This document shows positions 25,730-34,015 of a stretch of 64,000 nucleotides of DNA, piece by piece. The stretch's first letter is position 1; each line of letters begins with the position of its first letter. The notes beneath the pieces were generated by a model. It saw only the letters and a list, made by a program, of their open reading frames with translations, was not told the DNA's origin and searched no databases. The DNA is from Halococcus qingdaonensis (GTDB taxonomy: Archaea; Halobacteriota; Halobacteria; Halobacteriales; Halococcaceae): NCBI RefSeq assembly GCF_024508235.1, contig NZ_CP101943.1:1709112-1773111 (forward strand), written 5' to 3'. Position numbers and translations under genes: made by a program.

Positions 25730-26422
25730 ATGCGCGTCGCGCTGGTTTCCGTCGGTGACGAACTGTTAGCCGGCGATACGGTCAACACCAATGCCTCGTG
25801 GCTCGGCACGCGCCTCACCGAGCGAGGGGCCGACGTCGAGCGCGCGGTCGTCGTCCCCGACGATATCGACGAGATCGCCGCCACCATCGCCAGCCTCCAC
25901 GATCGCTACGACGCCGTCCTCGTCACCGGTGGGCTCGGGCCGACCCACGACGACATGACGATGGACGCCGTCGCGCGGGCGTTCGATCGTGATCTCGAAG
26001 AGAACAACGAGGCCGTCGAGTGGCTCGAAGCACACGGTGGCTACGAGCGCGACGATCTCGCGACCGGCACGACCGATCTCCCGAGCGGTGCGCGCGTGCT
26101 CCACAACGAGGAGGGCGTCGCGCCGGGCTGTGTCGTCGAAGGGGTGTACGTCTTCCCGGGCGTGCCCGACGAGATGAAGGCGATGTTCGCGTCGGTCGCC
26201 GAGGAGTTCACGGGCACCGTCGAGGCCGTCGAGTTCGTCTACGCCGACGAGCCCGAGAGCGCGCTGCTCGACAGGATCGAAGAAGTACGCGAGCGCTTCG
26301 ACGTGAGCGTGGGAAGCTATCCCGGCGAACACGTCCGTCTCAAGGTCCAGAGCGCGAGTCAGGACGAGGTCACGGCGGCGGCCGACTGGCTCGCCGAGCA
26401 CGTCACGCTCGTCGAGGACTAA
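25730..26422 (+). CDS. CinA/MoaB-like molybdopterin-binding domain protein
   Basis: 230 residues. The MPT-binding fold is clear: VALVSVGDELLAGDTVNTNASWLGTRL at the start and VLVTGGLGPTHDDMTMDAVARAF in the middle. EGVAPGCVVEGVYVFPGVPDEMKAMF matches CinA N-terminal domains. The nicotinamide-nucleotide amidase domain of full CinA is absent, as in most archaeal forms. It may act as an ADP-ribose or nucleotide pyrophosphatase; molybdenum cofactor work is also possible. Its stop codon overlaps the stop of the small convergent membrane-protein gene. Confidence 0.87.
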   Translation: MRVALVSVGDELLAGDTVNTNASWLGTRLTERGADVERAVVVPDDIDEIAATIASLHDRYDAVLVTGGLGPTHDDMTMDAVARAFDRDLEENNEAVEWLEAHGGYERDDLATGTTDLPSGARVLHNEEGVAPGCVVEGVYVFPGVPDEMKAMFASVAEEFTGTVEAVEFVYADEPESALLDRIEEVRERFDVSVGSYPGEHVRLKVQSASQDEVTAAADWLAEHVTLVED

Positions 26423-26538
26423 CGGTAGAGATACGCCCACCACGCGGCGACGATGACCAGTCCCGCGATCGTAACGAGCGCGCCGGCCCCGTTGATGATA
26501 CCCGTCTGCACGCCTTCCTGGAGGAGCACCGCGTTCAT
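26419..26538 (-). CDS. 39-residue single-pass membrane protein
   Basis: Reads MNAVLLQEGVQTGIINGAG followed by a strong membrane helix (ALVTIAGLVIVAAWWAYLYR). Its TAG stop overlaps the convergent CinA-like TAA by 2 bp. Start ATG at 26538. The compact helix with a positive end suggests a real membrane peptide, but I know no function. Codon use agrees with haloarchaeal coding DNA. Confidence 0.5.
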   Translation of the reverse strand: MNAVLLQEGVQTGIINGAGALVTIAGLVIVAAWWAYLYR

Positions 26539-26613
26539 GGTCGTGTTTTCCGGCCCGTCCCTATAGGTCGTTCGAGTCGGACGGCTTTTGCCGGCGACCC
26601 CGGTAGAACCGGT

Positions 26614-27690
26614 ATGCGACGTGTCGGCTTCGTGGTGAACCCGATCGCCGGGATGGGCGGTCGAGTCGGACTGAAAGGGACCGACGGCAAGGTCGAGGAG
26701 GCACGCGAGCGCGGGGCGGAACAGCGGGCTCCGGAACGCGCCCGCGAGGCGCTCGACGGACTGCTGGCCGCCGATCCGGACGTCGAACTTCTCGTCGCCG
26801 GCGGCGAGATGGGCGAGACGATCGCCGTCGACGCCGGGTTCGAGCCCGACGTTTGCACCCAATCCTCGGGAGAGACGAGCGCTGCCGACACGCGCGACGC
26901 CGTCGCGGCGTTCGCCGATGCGGGCGTCGATCTCGTTCTCTTCGTCGGCGGCGACGGCACCGCGGTCGACGTCGCCGAGACGCTCGACGAGCACGACGAC
27001 GAAATCCCGATGCTCGGCGTGCCCGCCGGCGTCAAGATCTATTCGTCGGTGTTCGCGGTCTCGCCGCGCGCGGCCGGACGGATCGCGGCGACCTTCGAGC
27101 GCACCGAGACCCGCGAGGTCAACGACATCGACGAGGAGGCCTATCGTGCGGGCGAGGTGATGAGCGAACTGAAGGGGCTCGCCGAGGTTCCCGTCGCCGA
27201 GGAACTCCAGTCGAGCAAACAGCTCTCGGGAGGGAGCGTCGAGACGCTCGCGGCGGGGATCGCCGCCGACGTCGAGGCGGGCACGACCTACGTGCTCGGA
27301 CCGGGGAGCACGCTCGGCGCGATCAAACGCGAACTCGGCTTCGACGGCAGCCCGCTCGGCGTCGACGTCTGGCGAGCGAACGAGGAGGGTGGCGAACTGC
27401 TCGTTCGCGATGGGAGCGCCGACGAGATCGAGGGGAGTCTCGGCGAGCGAAACGTCGTGATGGTCTCGCCGATCGGCGGTCAGGGGTTCGTCTTCGGGCG
27501 GGGCAACCAGCAGCTCTCGCCGGCCGTGCTCCGGGCGTCCGAGATCGAGATCGTCGCCTCGCGAGCCAAACTCGACGATATCGGCGTGTTGCGTGTCGAC
27601 ACCGGGGATGGGGAGCTTGACGAGGAACTGCGTGGCTGGCGGAAGGTCAGGATCGGGCGCGTCGAGCAGCGATTGCTGGAGATCGTGTAA
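26614..27690 (+). CDS. ATP-NAD kinase family protein (COG3199 type)
   Basis: 358 residues. The NAD-kinase motif GGDGT is in DLVLFVGGDGTAVDVAE (residues 112-116), preceded by VGFVVNPIAGMGGRVGLKG at the N-terminus and followed by LGVPAGVKIYSSVFAVSP and LGPGSTLGAIKREL. This long subgroup is related to AcoX and is distinct from the short PpnK NAD kinase, so the true substrate is uncertain. A TATA-like CTTTTGCC lies 24-31 nt before the ATG at 26614, which is the start used here in preference to far-upstream ATGs. Confidence 0.83.
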   Translation: MRRVGFVVNPIAGMGGRVGLKGTDGKVEEARERGAEQRAPERAREALDGLLAADPDVELLVAGGEMGETIAVDAGFEPDVCTQSSGETSAADTRDAVAAFADAGVDLVLFVGGDGTAVDVAETLDEHDDEIPMLGVPAGVKIYSSVFAVSPRAAGRIAATFERTETREVNDIDEEAYRAGEVMSELKGLAEVPVAEELQSSKQLSGGSVETLAAGIAADVEAGTTYVLGPGSTLGAIKRELGFDGSPLGVDVWRANEEGGELLVRDGSADEIEGSLGERNVVMVSPIGGQGFVFGRGNQQLSPAVLRASEIEIVASRAKLDDIGVLRVDTGDGELDEELRGWRKVRIGRVEQRLLEIV

Positions 27691-27769
27691 GGGTGTATCG
27701 CTAGTAGGCTCGGCGGGCTGTTTAGTGGGGTATGGTGAAGATTAAGGTGATTGAGGACACCATGACCGC

Positions 27770-28804
27770 ATGGTCGAAACGCGAAAAGTCCAGCGGCTCG
27801 GTCCGTCGACGCTGGCGATGACGCTGCCCGCCGAATGGGCGCGCTCACACGACGTCGAGAAGGGAGACGAGGTGTCGCTGCGCGCTGGAGGGAAGGGGAC
27901 GCTCACCGTGATGCCCGAATCCTCACAGACCGAGGAGTCGCGGGCGACGATCCACGCCGAGAACATGGACGCGGACGTGCTCGAACGCGCCATCGTTTCC
28001 CAGTACGTCCTCGGTCGTCGGGTCATCCACGTCGAGGTCGAGGAAGGGACCCTCGACTCGGCGCACATCAACGCCGTCTACAACGCCGAAACCCAGCTGA
28101 TGGGCCTCGGCGTCATCGAGGAGACGCCGGAGCGCATCGCCATCCGCTGTTCGGTCGATCCGGAGGATTTCACGCTCGACAACCTGCTCGAACGGCTCGA
28201 ATCGACGGGAAGTACGATGCGCGACGAGGCGATGAAGGCGCTCGCGCTCGGCAACCCCGACTTCGCCGAGCGCGCGCTGAATCGCGAGCGACAGGCGAAC
28301 AAGATCTTCGTCCTCCTCTTGCGGCTGATCTTCACCGCCTACCAGAACCCGACGCTCGCGCGGGCGGTGGGGCTGGACGACGGGTTCCCGCTCATCGGCT
28401 ACCGCTCGATCGCCAAGAACCTGGAGCTGACCGCCGACAACGCCGAGGACATCGCCACGATCGCGATGGAGTCGCCGGGCCACACGCTCGACATCGACGA
28501 CGCGACGACGCGGCGCATCAGGGAGTTCACCGACGACGTCGACGAGATCTCCGAACTGGCGGTGCGGGCCGCCGTCGAACGCGACTTCGAACGCACCGTC
28601 GAGGTGCGCGAACGGTTCGCCGAGCTCAACGACCGCGAGAGCGAGATCCTCGACGACCTGCCACAGATGAGCAACGAGGCATTACTGCGCGTGCGCGAGG
28701 TACTCGTCAGCCTCGCCAAGACCGCCGAGTACGCCGTCCGCAACGCCGAGATCGTCACCAACCTCGCGCTCGACGAGGAGTCGATCCACACGACCATCGA
28801 ATAG
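27770..28804 (+). CDS. Phosphate uptake regulator, AbrB-like plus PhoU domains
   Basis: 344 residues. The first 45 residues are a SpoVT/AbrB-like DNA-binding domain (RKVQRLGPSTLAMTLPAEWARSHDVEKGDEV). Two PhoU-like helical repeats follow, with EAMKALALGNPDFAERALNRERQANKIF and RAAVERDFERTVEVRERFAELN. In haloarchaea such fusions control phosphate transport genes. No pst genes are adjacent, so it may act in trans. The upstream 70 bp is relatively AT-rich (AAGATTAAGG). Confidence 0.86.
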   Translation: MVETRKVQRLGPSTLAMTLPAEWARSHDVEKGDEVSLRAGGKGTLTVMPESSQTEESRATIHAENMDADVLERAIVSQYVLGRRVIHVEVEEGTLDSAHINAVYNAETQLMGLGVIEETPERIAIRCSVDPEDFTLDNLLERLESTGSTMRDEAMKALALGNPDFAERALNRERQANKIFVLLLRLIFTAYQNPTLARAVGLDDGFPLIGYRSIAKNLELTADNAEDIATIAMESPGHTLDIDDATTRRIREFTDDVDEISELAVRAAVERDFERTVEVRERFAELNDRESEILDDLPQMSNEALLRVREVLVSLAKTAEYAVRNAEIVTNLALDEESIHTTIE

Positions 28805-28844
28805 TCCCGTCACCGGTTTAGGCTCCGGCGTCATATCACGGTCG

Positions 28845-29777
28845 ATGGACGACAGCGTTCTCGACACCATCGGATCGCCGCTGGTGGAAGTCGCCGCACC
28901 GGCCGGCGCGACCGTCGCCGCGAAGATCGAATCGAAGAACCCGGGCGGGTCGGCGAAGGATCGTCCCGCAAAGGCAATGATCGCGGCCGCCGAGGAGGAG
29001 GGTTTGCTAGAACCGGGCGACCGCATGGTCGAGCCGACGAGCGGCAACACGGGCATCGGGCTCGCGGTCGTCGCGGCGGCGAAAGGATACGATCTCACGG
29101 TCGTGATGCCGGCCTCGAAATCCGAGGAGCGGCGCAACCTCATGCGCGCCTACGGCGCGGACGTCGACCTCGTCGACGGGGAGATGGAGGAAGCGAGGGA
29201 GCGTGCCGACGAACTCGAGGCCGAAGGGATGGTCCAGCTCCGCCAGTTCGAGAACCCCGCCAACGCGCGCGCACACTACGAGACGACAGCCGAGGAGATC
29301 CTCGATCAGATCGAGGGGCGCACCGTGGACGCGCTCGTCGCCGGGGTCGGCACCGGCGGGACGATCACCGGCATCGGCAGCCGACTGCACGAGGAGTTCC
29401 CCGAGATGGAGGTCGTCGCGGTCGAACCCGACACCAACGCCGTGCTCTCGACCGGTGAAGCCGGCGTCGACGATTTCGAAGGAATGGGGCCGGGGTTCGT
29501 GAGCGACGTTCTCGACACCGATCTCCTGAGTTCGGTCGAGACGGTCGCCCTCGACGACGCCGAGGACGAATGCCGACGGCTCGCTCGCGAGGAGGGGATT
29601 CTGGTGGGCCAGTCGAGCGGCGCGTCGAACCTCGCCGCCCACCGGGTCGCCGAGCGCCTCGCCGATGAAGACGACAGCAGCGCGACCGACGACACAGACG
29701 CCACCGATGACCCGCTCGTCGTCACCGTCTTCTGGGACAGCGGCGAGCGATACATGTCGACCGGCATGTTCGATTGA
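28845..29777 (+). CDS. cysK: Cysteine synthase / PLP-dependent beta-replacing enzyme
   Basis: 310 residues. It forms cysteine from O-acetylserine (or O-phosphoserine) and sulfide with pyridoxal phosphate on Lys38 in KNPGGSAKDRPAKAM. Other PLP contacts are EPTSGNTGIGLAVVAAAKG and VAGVGTGGTITGIG, and the final Ser-containing loop is LVGQSSGASNLAA. A Ser/Thr/Asp-rich insert (DDSSATDDTDATDD) before the last strand is an acidic surface loop typical of salt adaptation. A TATA-like GGTTTAGG precedes the start by about 28 nt. The PAPS-reductase-like protein at 31.8 kb could belong to the same sulfur pathway. Confidence 0.9.
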   Translation: MDDSVLDTIGSPLVEVAAPAGATVAAKIESKNPGGSAKDRPAKAMIAAAEEEGLLEPGDRMVEPTSGNTGIGLAVVAAAKGYDLTVVMPASKSEERRNLMRAYGADVDLVDGEMEEARERADELEAEGMVQLRQFENPANARAHYETTAEEILDQIEGRTVDALVAGVGTGGTITGIGSRLHEEFPEMEVVAVEPDTNAVLSTGEAGVDDFEGMGPGFVSDVLDTDLLSSVETVALDDAEDECRRLAREEGILVGQSSGASNLAAHRVAERLADEDDSSATDDTDATDDPLVVTVFWDSGERYMSTGMFD

Positions 29778-29865
29778 GCCACGGCGACAGACGCACCGCG
29801 ACCGCTGGACGATCGTCATCGAAGCGGTCCCAAAACTTACGTCGCGTTCGCTCGTAGAATACGTC

Positions 29866-30510
29866 ATGCGATACCGTCGTCCGCGCGCACTGGGTATCGC
29901 GGCCATCGCGCTCGCTGGGATCGCCAGCGCCGTCGTCTACCCGGATCTGCCGACCCGGCTGGCGACCAACTGGGGTCTCGACGGCGGTGTCAATGGGACG
30001 ATGACCCGTCCTCTGGGCGCGTTCTTCCTACCGGGGCTCGCCGCTGGCGTCTATCTCTTCGTGCTTGTCTCGCCACGGTTCGACCCGCGAAAGCGGAACA
30101 TCGAGGCGTTCCGCGGCATCTACGAGTGGTTTGCCGCCGGGATGACGTGGTTTCTGGGCTACGTTCACGCGCTCGTACTCCTCTGGAACCTCGGCGTTCG
30201 ACCGCCGATCGGGGCCGCGCTCGCGCCGGCGATCGGGGCCGTCTTCTACGGGGCCGGGCTACTCGTCGAGCGTGCCGAACCGAACTGGATCGCCGGGATC
30301 CGGACGCCGTGGACGCTGGACGACGACGTGGTGTGGGAGCGAACGAACCGCCGGGCGGCGCTCGCGCTGAAACTCGCCGGGATCGCCGCGTTCGGCGGCC
30401 TCCTCGTCCCCGACGCCGCCATCGCGTTCGTTATCGTCCCCGCGCTGCTCGCCGTCGCGTACGTCACCGTCTACTCCTACGTCGCGTATCGACGCCGCGG
30501 AACGACGTGA
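29866..30510 (+). CDS. SdpI/DUF1648-type membrane protein
   Basis: 214 residues with six predicted membrane segments. The DUF1648 hallmark LPTRLATNWGLDGGVNGTM occurs after the first helix (GIAAIALAGIASAVVY), and the SdpI-like part includes NWIAGIRTPWTLDDDVVWERTNR. Bacillus SdpI is an immunity protein against a toxin peptide; many archaeal relatives have unknown roles. No toxin gene is seen nearby. ATG at 29866 is preferred because it begins just before the first helix. Confidence 0.77.
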   Translation: MRYRRPRALGIAAIALAGIASAVVYPDLPTRLATNWGLDGGVNGTMTRPLGAFFLPGLAAGVYLFVLVSPRFDPRKRNIEAFRGIYEWFAAGMTWFLGYVHALVLLWNLGVRPPIGAALAPAIGAVFYGAGLLVERAEPNWIAGIRTPWTLDDDVVWERTNRRAALALKLAGIAAFGGLLVPDAAIAFVIVPALLAVAYVTVYSYVAYRRRGTT

Positions 30511-30590
30511 TCGTTCGCGCTCCGGCGTGGGATCGTCCGTTTCGCCGCTTTCCAAACGGCTTTTCGGTCGTCAGCCCTTCGATTCGGTGT

Positions 30591-31421
30591 ATGTCTCAAG
30601 AGCAGTTCAGTCCCGACAGCGTCGAGTGTGCGAAGGAGATGCCGATGCTCGGGTTCGGAACCTGGGAGAACGAGGACCCCGAGCAGTGTACCGAGAGCGT
30701 CCGCACGGCGCTCGACACGGGCTACCGACACGTCGACACCGCACAGGCGTACGGCAACGAGAAGAGCGTCGGCGAGGGGATCGAACGGGCCGACGTCCCC
30801 CGTGAGGACGTCTTTCTCGCCACCAAGGTCTGGATCTCGAATCTGGGCTACGACGACGTGATCCACAGCACGACCCAGAGCCTCGACGATCTCGGCGTGA
30901 ATTCGGTCGACCTGCTCTACACCCACTGGCCGTCCGGCGAGTACGATCCTGAGGATACGCTGTCGGCGTTCGCCGAACTGAAGGACCGCGGTGCGATCGA
31001 TCGCATCGGGGTCTCCAACTTCGAACCCGAACATCTCGACACCGCCCGTGAGGTGCTCGACGAGCCGATCTTCGCCGAACAGGCCGAGTGCCATCCCCTC
31101 CTGCCGCAGACGGAGCTCCGAGACTACTGTGACGAGCACGACATCGAGTTCGTCGCCTACTCGCCGCTCGCGCGCGGGAAGGTCTTCGAGATCGACGAAC
31201 TCGGTGAGATCGCCGACAAACACGACGCCAGCGAGGCACAGATCAGCCTCGCGTGGCTCCGCGAGAAGGACGTGACCGTGATCCCGAAGGCGACGAGCGC
31301 CGACCACATCGAGGACAACTGGGCGTCGCTCGGCGTCGACCTCGACGACGAAGACATCGCGAAAATCGATGCCATCGACGAACGCGAGCGGCAGGTCGAT
31401 CCCGACTTCGCTCCGTGGTGA
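30591..31421 (+). CDS. Aldo/keto reductase
   Basis: 276 residues. The catalytic tetrad is visible: Asp49 and Tyr54 in HVDTAQAYGNEKSVG, Lys79 in FLATKVW and His112 in LLYTHWPSG. NADP(H)-binding motifs IPKATSADHIEDN and VSNFEPEHL follow. It reduces carbonyl compounds; the substrate is unknown. Similarity is to the 2,5-diketo-gluconate reductase-like group. CTTTTCGG sits about 27 nt before the ATG at 30591, indicating a leaderless message. Confidence 0.9.
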   Translation: MSQEQFSPDSVECAKEMPMLGFGTWENEDPEQCTESVRTALDTGYRHVDTAQAYGNEKSVGEGIERADVPREDVFLATKVWISNLGYDDVIHSTTQSLDDLGVNSVDLLYTHWPSGEYDPEDTLSAFAELKDRGAIDRIGVSNFEPEHLDTAREVLDEPIFAEQAECHPLLPQTELRDYCDEHDIEFVAYSPLARGKVFEIDELGEIADKHDASEAQISLAWLREKDVTVIPKATSADHIEDNWASLGVDLDDEDIAKIDAIDERERQVDPDFAPW

Positions 31422-31489
31422 GGGACGAACGTCACGATCTCTGAGGCCGGTTTACCAACACTTATTCTCACAGCACTCCGAGGATCGAT

Positions 31490-31675
31490 ATGGAGTTCGA
31501 CCTCGGAAAGACGGTCGGGGCGTTCGTGGTGCTGTTCGCCATCATCGCCATCGGCACGTTCATGAGTCCGATGGCGACGAGCACCGTGATGATGGTGCTC
31601 GGCGGCCTGCTCGTCTTCGGCGTACTGACGCTGTTCATCGGCATCCAGCACGGCGAGTACCGCGCGCTGCGCTGA
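31490..31675 (+). CDS. 61-residue membrane protein with two helices
   Basis: Two hydrophobic segments, VGAFVVLFAIIAIGTFM and TSTVMMVLGGLLVFGVLTLFIG, and a short tail HGEYRALR. It resembles a tiny haloarchaeal membrane family (DUF7333 by memory). A TATA-like CTTATTC precedes the start by about 28 nt. No functional prediction. Confidence 0.6.
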   Translation: MEFDLGKTVGAFVVLFAIIAIGTFMSPMATSTVMMVLGGLLVFGVLTLFIGIQHGEYRALR

Positions 31676-31735
31676 TACCGTCGATCGACGCGAGTCGTAT
31701 GTGATAGCACACCACCCCGGCGCGAAGCCACAAAC

Positions 31736-31770
31736 CCTTTTACGGTCCTAATTATATCTCATTACGAGAT
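31736..31770 (+). promoter_or_regulatory. Promoter and inverted repeat at PAPS-reductase-like start
   Basis: CCCTTTTACGG (31736-31746) is at the TATA distance for a leaderless transcript beginning at the ATG 31769. A perfect inverted repeat ATCTC-attac-GAGAT (31756-31770) overlaps the start codon, where a bound protein would block initiation. Confidence 0.4.
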
Positions 31771-32740
31771 GCCACAGGACTTTCCCGACTACCTCGACGT
31801 CGACTACACCGACGGCGAGGGCGAAGACCCCGAGGACTACCCGAGCATCGAGGACAAGATCGAGAAGGCGATCCAGGTTACGAAGACGGGGCTCGAACAG
31901 TACGACAACCCCGCGGTGATGTGGACCGGCGGCAAGGACTCGACGCTCACGCTCTACTTCATCAAGGAGGTCGCCGAGCGCTTCGATCTCGACGTCCCGC
32001 CCGCGATCTTCATCGACCACTACCAGCACTTCGACGAGATCCACGACTTCGTCGACAAATGGGCCGACGAGTGGGATCTCGACGTCCGCTACGCGCGCAA
32101 CGAGGACGTCGGCAACTACGTCGACGAGCACGGGCTCGAACCCGGTGACGACATCGAGATCGCGGAGCTCTCCGAGCACAACCGCCATCACGTCCGCGAG
32201 ATCCTCGAATACGAGGAGGACACGTTCGACTTCCTGCTCGACACCTACGTCGGCAACCACCTGCTCAAGACGGTCGCGCTCAACGACGCCCTCGAAGAGT
32301 ACGACGTCGACGGCGTCATCTCGGGCGTGCGCTGGGACGAACAGGAGGCCCGTGCCGACGAGACCTTCTTCAGCCCGCGTCACGACCCCGAGATCTACCC
32401 GCCCCACGACCGCATCCAGCCGATCCTCCAGTTCGAGGAGCGCGACGTCTGGGACGCCTTCTGGAACTTCGCGGTGCCCGAAACGGTCGCCGAGTACCCC
32501 GACGAGGGCTACGTCCCCCAGAGCGCCGACGACCTGCCGAACGGCCTCACCAACGGGGACATCCCGATCAGCCCGAAATACTTCGCCGGCTTCCGCTCAC
32601 TCGGCAGCGAAGTCAGTACCGAAAAGGCAGACGAGGAGCCCGCCTGGCTCCAGGACCTCGAAGGCACGACCGAGCGCGCGGGCCGCGCCCAGGACAAAGA
32701 AGACCTGATGGAGCGCCTGCGCGATCTCGGCTACATGTAG
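31769..32740 (+). CDS. Phosphoadenosine phosphosulfate (PAPS) reductase-like PP-loop protein
   Basis: 323 residues. The PP-loop AVMWTGGKDSTLTLYFIKE (about residues 48-67) is the nucleotide-binding motif of the PAPS reductase/ATP-PPase family. GVRWDEQEARADETFF is the second conserved segment, and an acidic region with FSPRHDPEIYPPHDRIQPI follows. The C-terminal Cys of true PAPS reductases (ECG-type) is missing, so classical sulfate reduction is doubtful. It is widespread in haloarchaea and may use a different adenylated substrate. The downstream T run and hairpins probably end the transcript. Confidence 0.8.
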   Translation: MPQDFPDYLDVDYTDGEGEDPEDYPSIEDKIEKAIQVTKTGLEQYDNPAVMWTGGKDSTLTLYFIKEVAERFDLDVPPAIFIDHYQHFDEIHDFVDKWADEWDLDVRYARNEDVGNYVDEHGLEPGDDIEIAELSEHNRHHVREILEYEEDTFDFLLDTYVGNHLLKTVALNDALEEYDVDGVISGVRWDEQEARADETFFSPRHDPEIYPPHDRIQPILQFEERDVWDAFWNFAVPETVAEYPDEGYVPQSADDLPNGLTNGDIPISPKYFAGFRSLGSEVSTEKADEEPAWLQDLEGTTERAGRAQDKEDLMERLRDLGYM

Positions 32741-33051
32741 GACCTTTTTTGACCTCGGGTCCGCGAAGCGGACCACTCGGCCAAAAATCTCCACCAAAAA
32801 AGACCGCTCGCGCCTTCGGCGCTCGCGGTGAACCGCGCTCACTTCGTTCGCGCGGACACCATCGTTCTCCGCTTCCCGCACCCGCACAGCACCGCAGAAG
32901 CCCTCACTCGCTTCGCTCGTTCGCCCTTCATCCACCAGGAGAGTTTCCTCTCCTGAGCCTGCGGTCGCTCCGCGACCGCAGACACCAGGACCGCGCCGCC
33001 ACCGCAACCGCCCCGCCACCCAGCGGCTGCTCCGCCGCTTCGCCAGCCGCC
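32741..33051. repeat. Hairpin-rich intergenic island, related to the 38.2-kb repeat
   Basis: 311 bp between the convergent PAPS-reductase-like and panB genes with no believable gene. It starts with six T (32745-32750), then holds perfect hairpins: GGTCCGC/GCGGACC around GAA (32758-32774), GCGCC/GGCGC around TTC (about 32810-32822), CAGGAGAG/CTCTCCTG around TTTC (32936-32955), and CTGCGGTCG/CGACCGCAG around five bases (32959-32981). The block GTGAACCGCGCTC-N8-CGCGCGGAC (32828-32857) recurs with identical spacing at 38334-38363. Confidence 0.75.
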
Positions 33052-33861
33052 TCAGTAGAGATCGTCGAGATCCGATTCGACGTGGCTGTGCTCGTCGGCC
33101 GGAAATTCGTCGTCCTCAACGGCATCGACGTAGTCCGCGATCGCGGTCTCCATCTCGCCGCGGAGATCGCCAAACGATGCGGCAAACGGCGGGATGCGCT
33201 CGCCGAGGCCGAGCACGTCGTTGGCGACGAGCACCTGGCCGTCACAGTTTTTCCCTGCGCCGATCCCGATAGAGGGGATCGAGAGCTCATCGGTGATCTG
33301 GGCGGCGAGGTTCGCCGGTACGTGTTCGAGCACGAGCGCGAACGCGCCCGCGTCCTCGTGGGCGACGGCGAGGTCGACGATCTCGCTGGCGGCCTCCCGG
33401 CTGGTCCCCTGTCGCGCGTAGCCCAGTTGATTGACCTTCTGTGGCGTGAGCCCGAGATGGGCCATCACCGGGATCCCGAGTTCGGCGAGGCGTTCGGTGA
33501 GCTCGATCGTGTGCGATCCACTTTCGAGCTTTACGGCGTGTGCGCCCGCCTCCTTGAGCATGCGGCCGGCGTTGTGGAGGCTCTCCGTCTCGTCGACGCC
33601 GAAACTGAGGAATGGCATGTCGGCGATCACGAGCGTCTCGTCGGTCGCGCGCGCGACCGCACCGGTCCGGCTGGCGACCTCGTCGACCGTCACCGGAAGC
33701 GTCGAATCGTAACCCAGTGCCGCGTTGCCCATGCTGTCGCCGACGAGGATCGCGTCGATCCCCGCCCGCTCGCAGGCTGCCGCCGTCGGCGCGTCGTAGG
33801 CGGTCAACATCGTCAGCGGCGTCTCGCCGTCGGCACGGAACTCACCGACCGTCGTTGGCAT
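33052..33861 (-). CDS. panB: 3-methyl-2-oxobutanoate hydroxymethyltransferase
   Basis: 269 residues. It adds a hydroxymethyl group from methylene-tetrahydrofolate or an archaeal pterin to ketoisovalerate on the way to pantoate and CoA. PanB motifs are MLTAYDAPTAAACERAGIDAILVGDSMGN, YDSTLPVTVDEVASR, AVKLESG, PVMAHLGLTPQ and the Mg-binding IGIGAGKNCDGQVLV. The first residues after ATG 33861 are PTTVGEFRADGETPLTM. A GTG nine bases upstream is possible. It is convergent with the preceding gene and divergent from the proteasome operon. Confidence 0.93.
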   Translation of the reverse strand: MPTTVGEFRADGETPLTMLTAYDAPTAAACERAGIDAILVGDSMGNAALGYDSTLPVTVDEVASRTGAVARATDETLVIADMPFLSFGVDETESLHNAGRMLKEAGAHAVKLESGSHTIELTERLAELGIPVMAHLGLTPQKVNQLGYARQGTSREAASEIVDLAVAHEDAGAFALVLEHVPANLAAQITDELSIPSIGIGAGKNCDGQVLVANDVLGLGERIPPFAASFGDLRGEMETAIADYVDAVEDDEFPADEHSHVESDLDDLY

Positions 33862-33960
33862 GGGCGACACTCACACGCGACGGGAGTAAACGGCTCCGAC
33901 TCCGTACGACGACCACACAGCGCGAGATCGCGTCGCCAGCCACACGGAAGAACCAAACCC

Positions 33961-33970
33961 CATATATAGG
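33961..33970 (+). promoter_or_regulatory. TATA box of the proteasome operon
   Basis: CATATATAGG is a strong TATA element 46-55 nt before the psmA ATG; transcription would begin near 33993 with a short leader. Confidence 0.6.
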
Positions 33971-34015
33971 AGAAGTCCTAACTTCGGGTGAATTCGAACG
34001 GAGACGTCTCACGCT

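Noticed and set aside
32597-33019. Minus-strand frame of 140 codons in the hairpin island
   Set aside because: It runs over the 3' end of the PAPS-reductase-like gene and consists of hairpin sequence; similar words recur at 38.2 kb because the DNA is repetitive, not because of a protein family.
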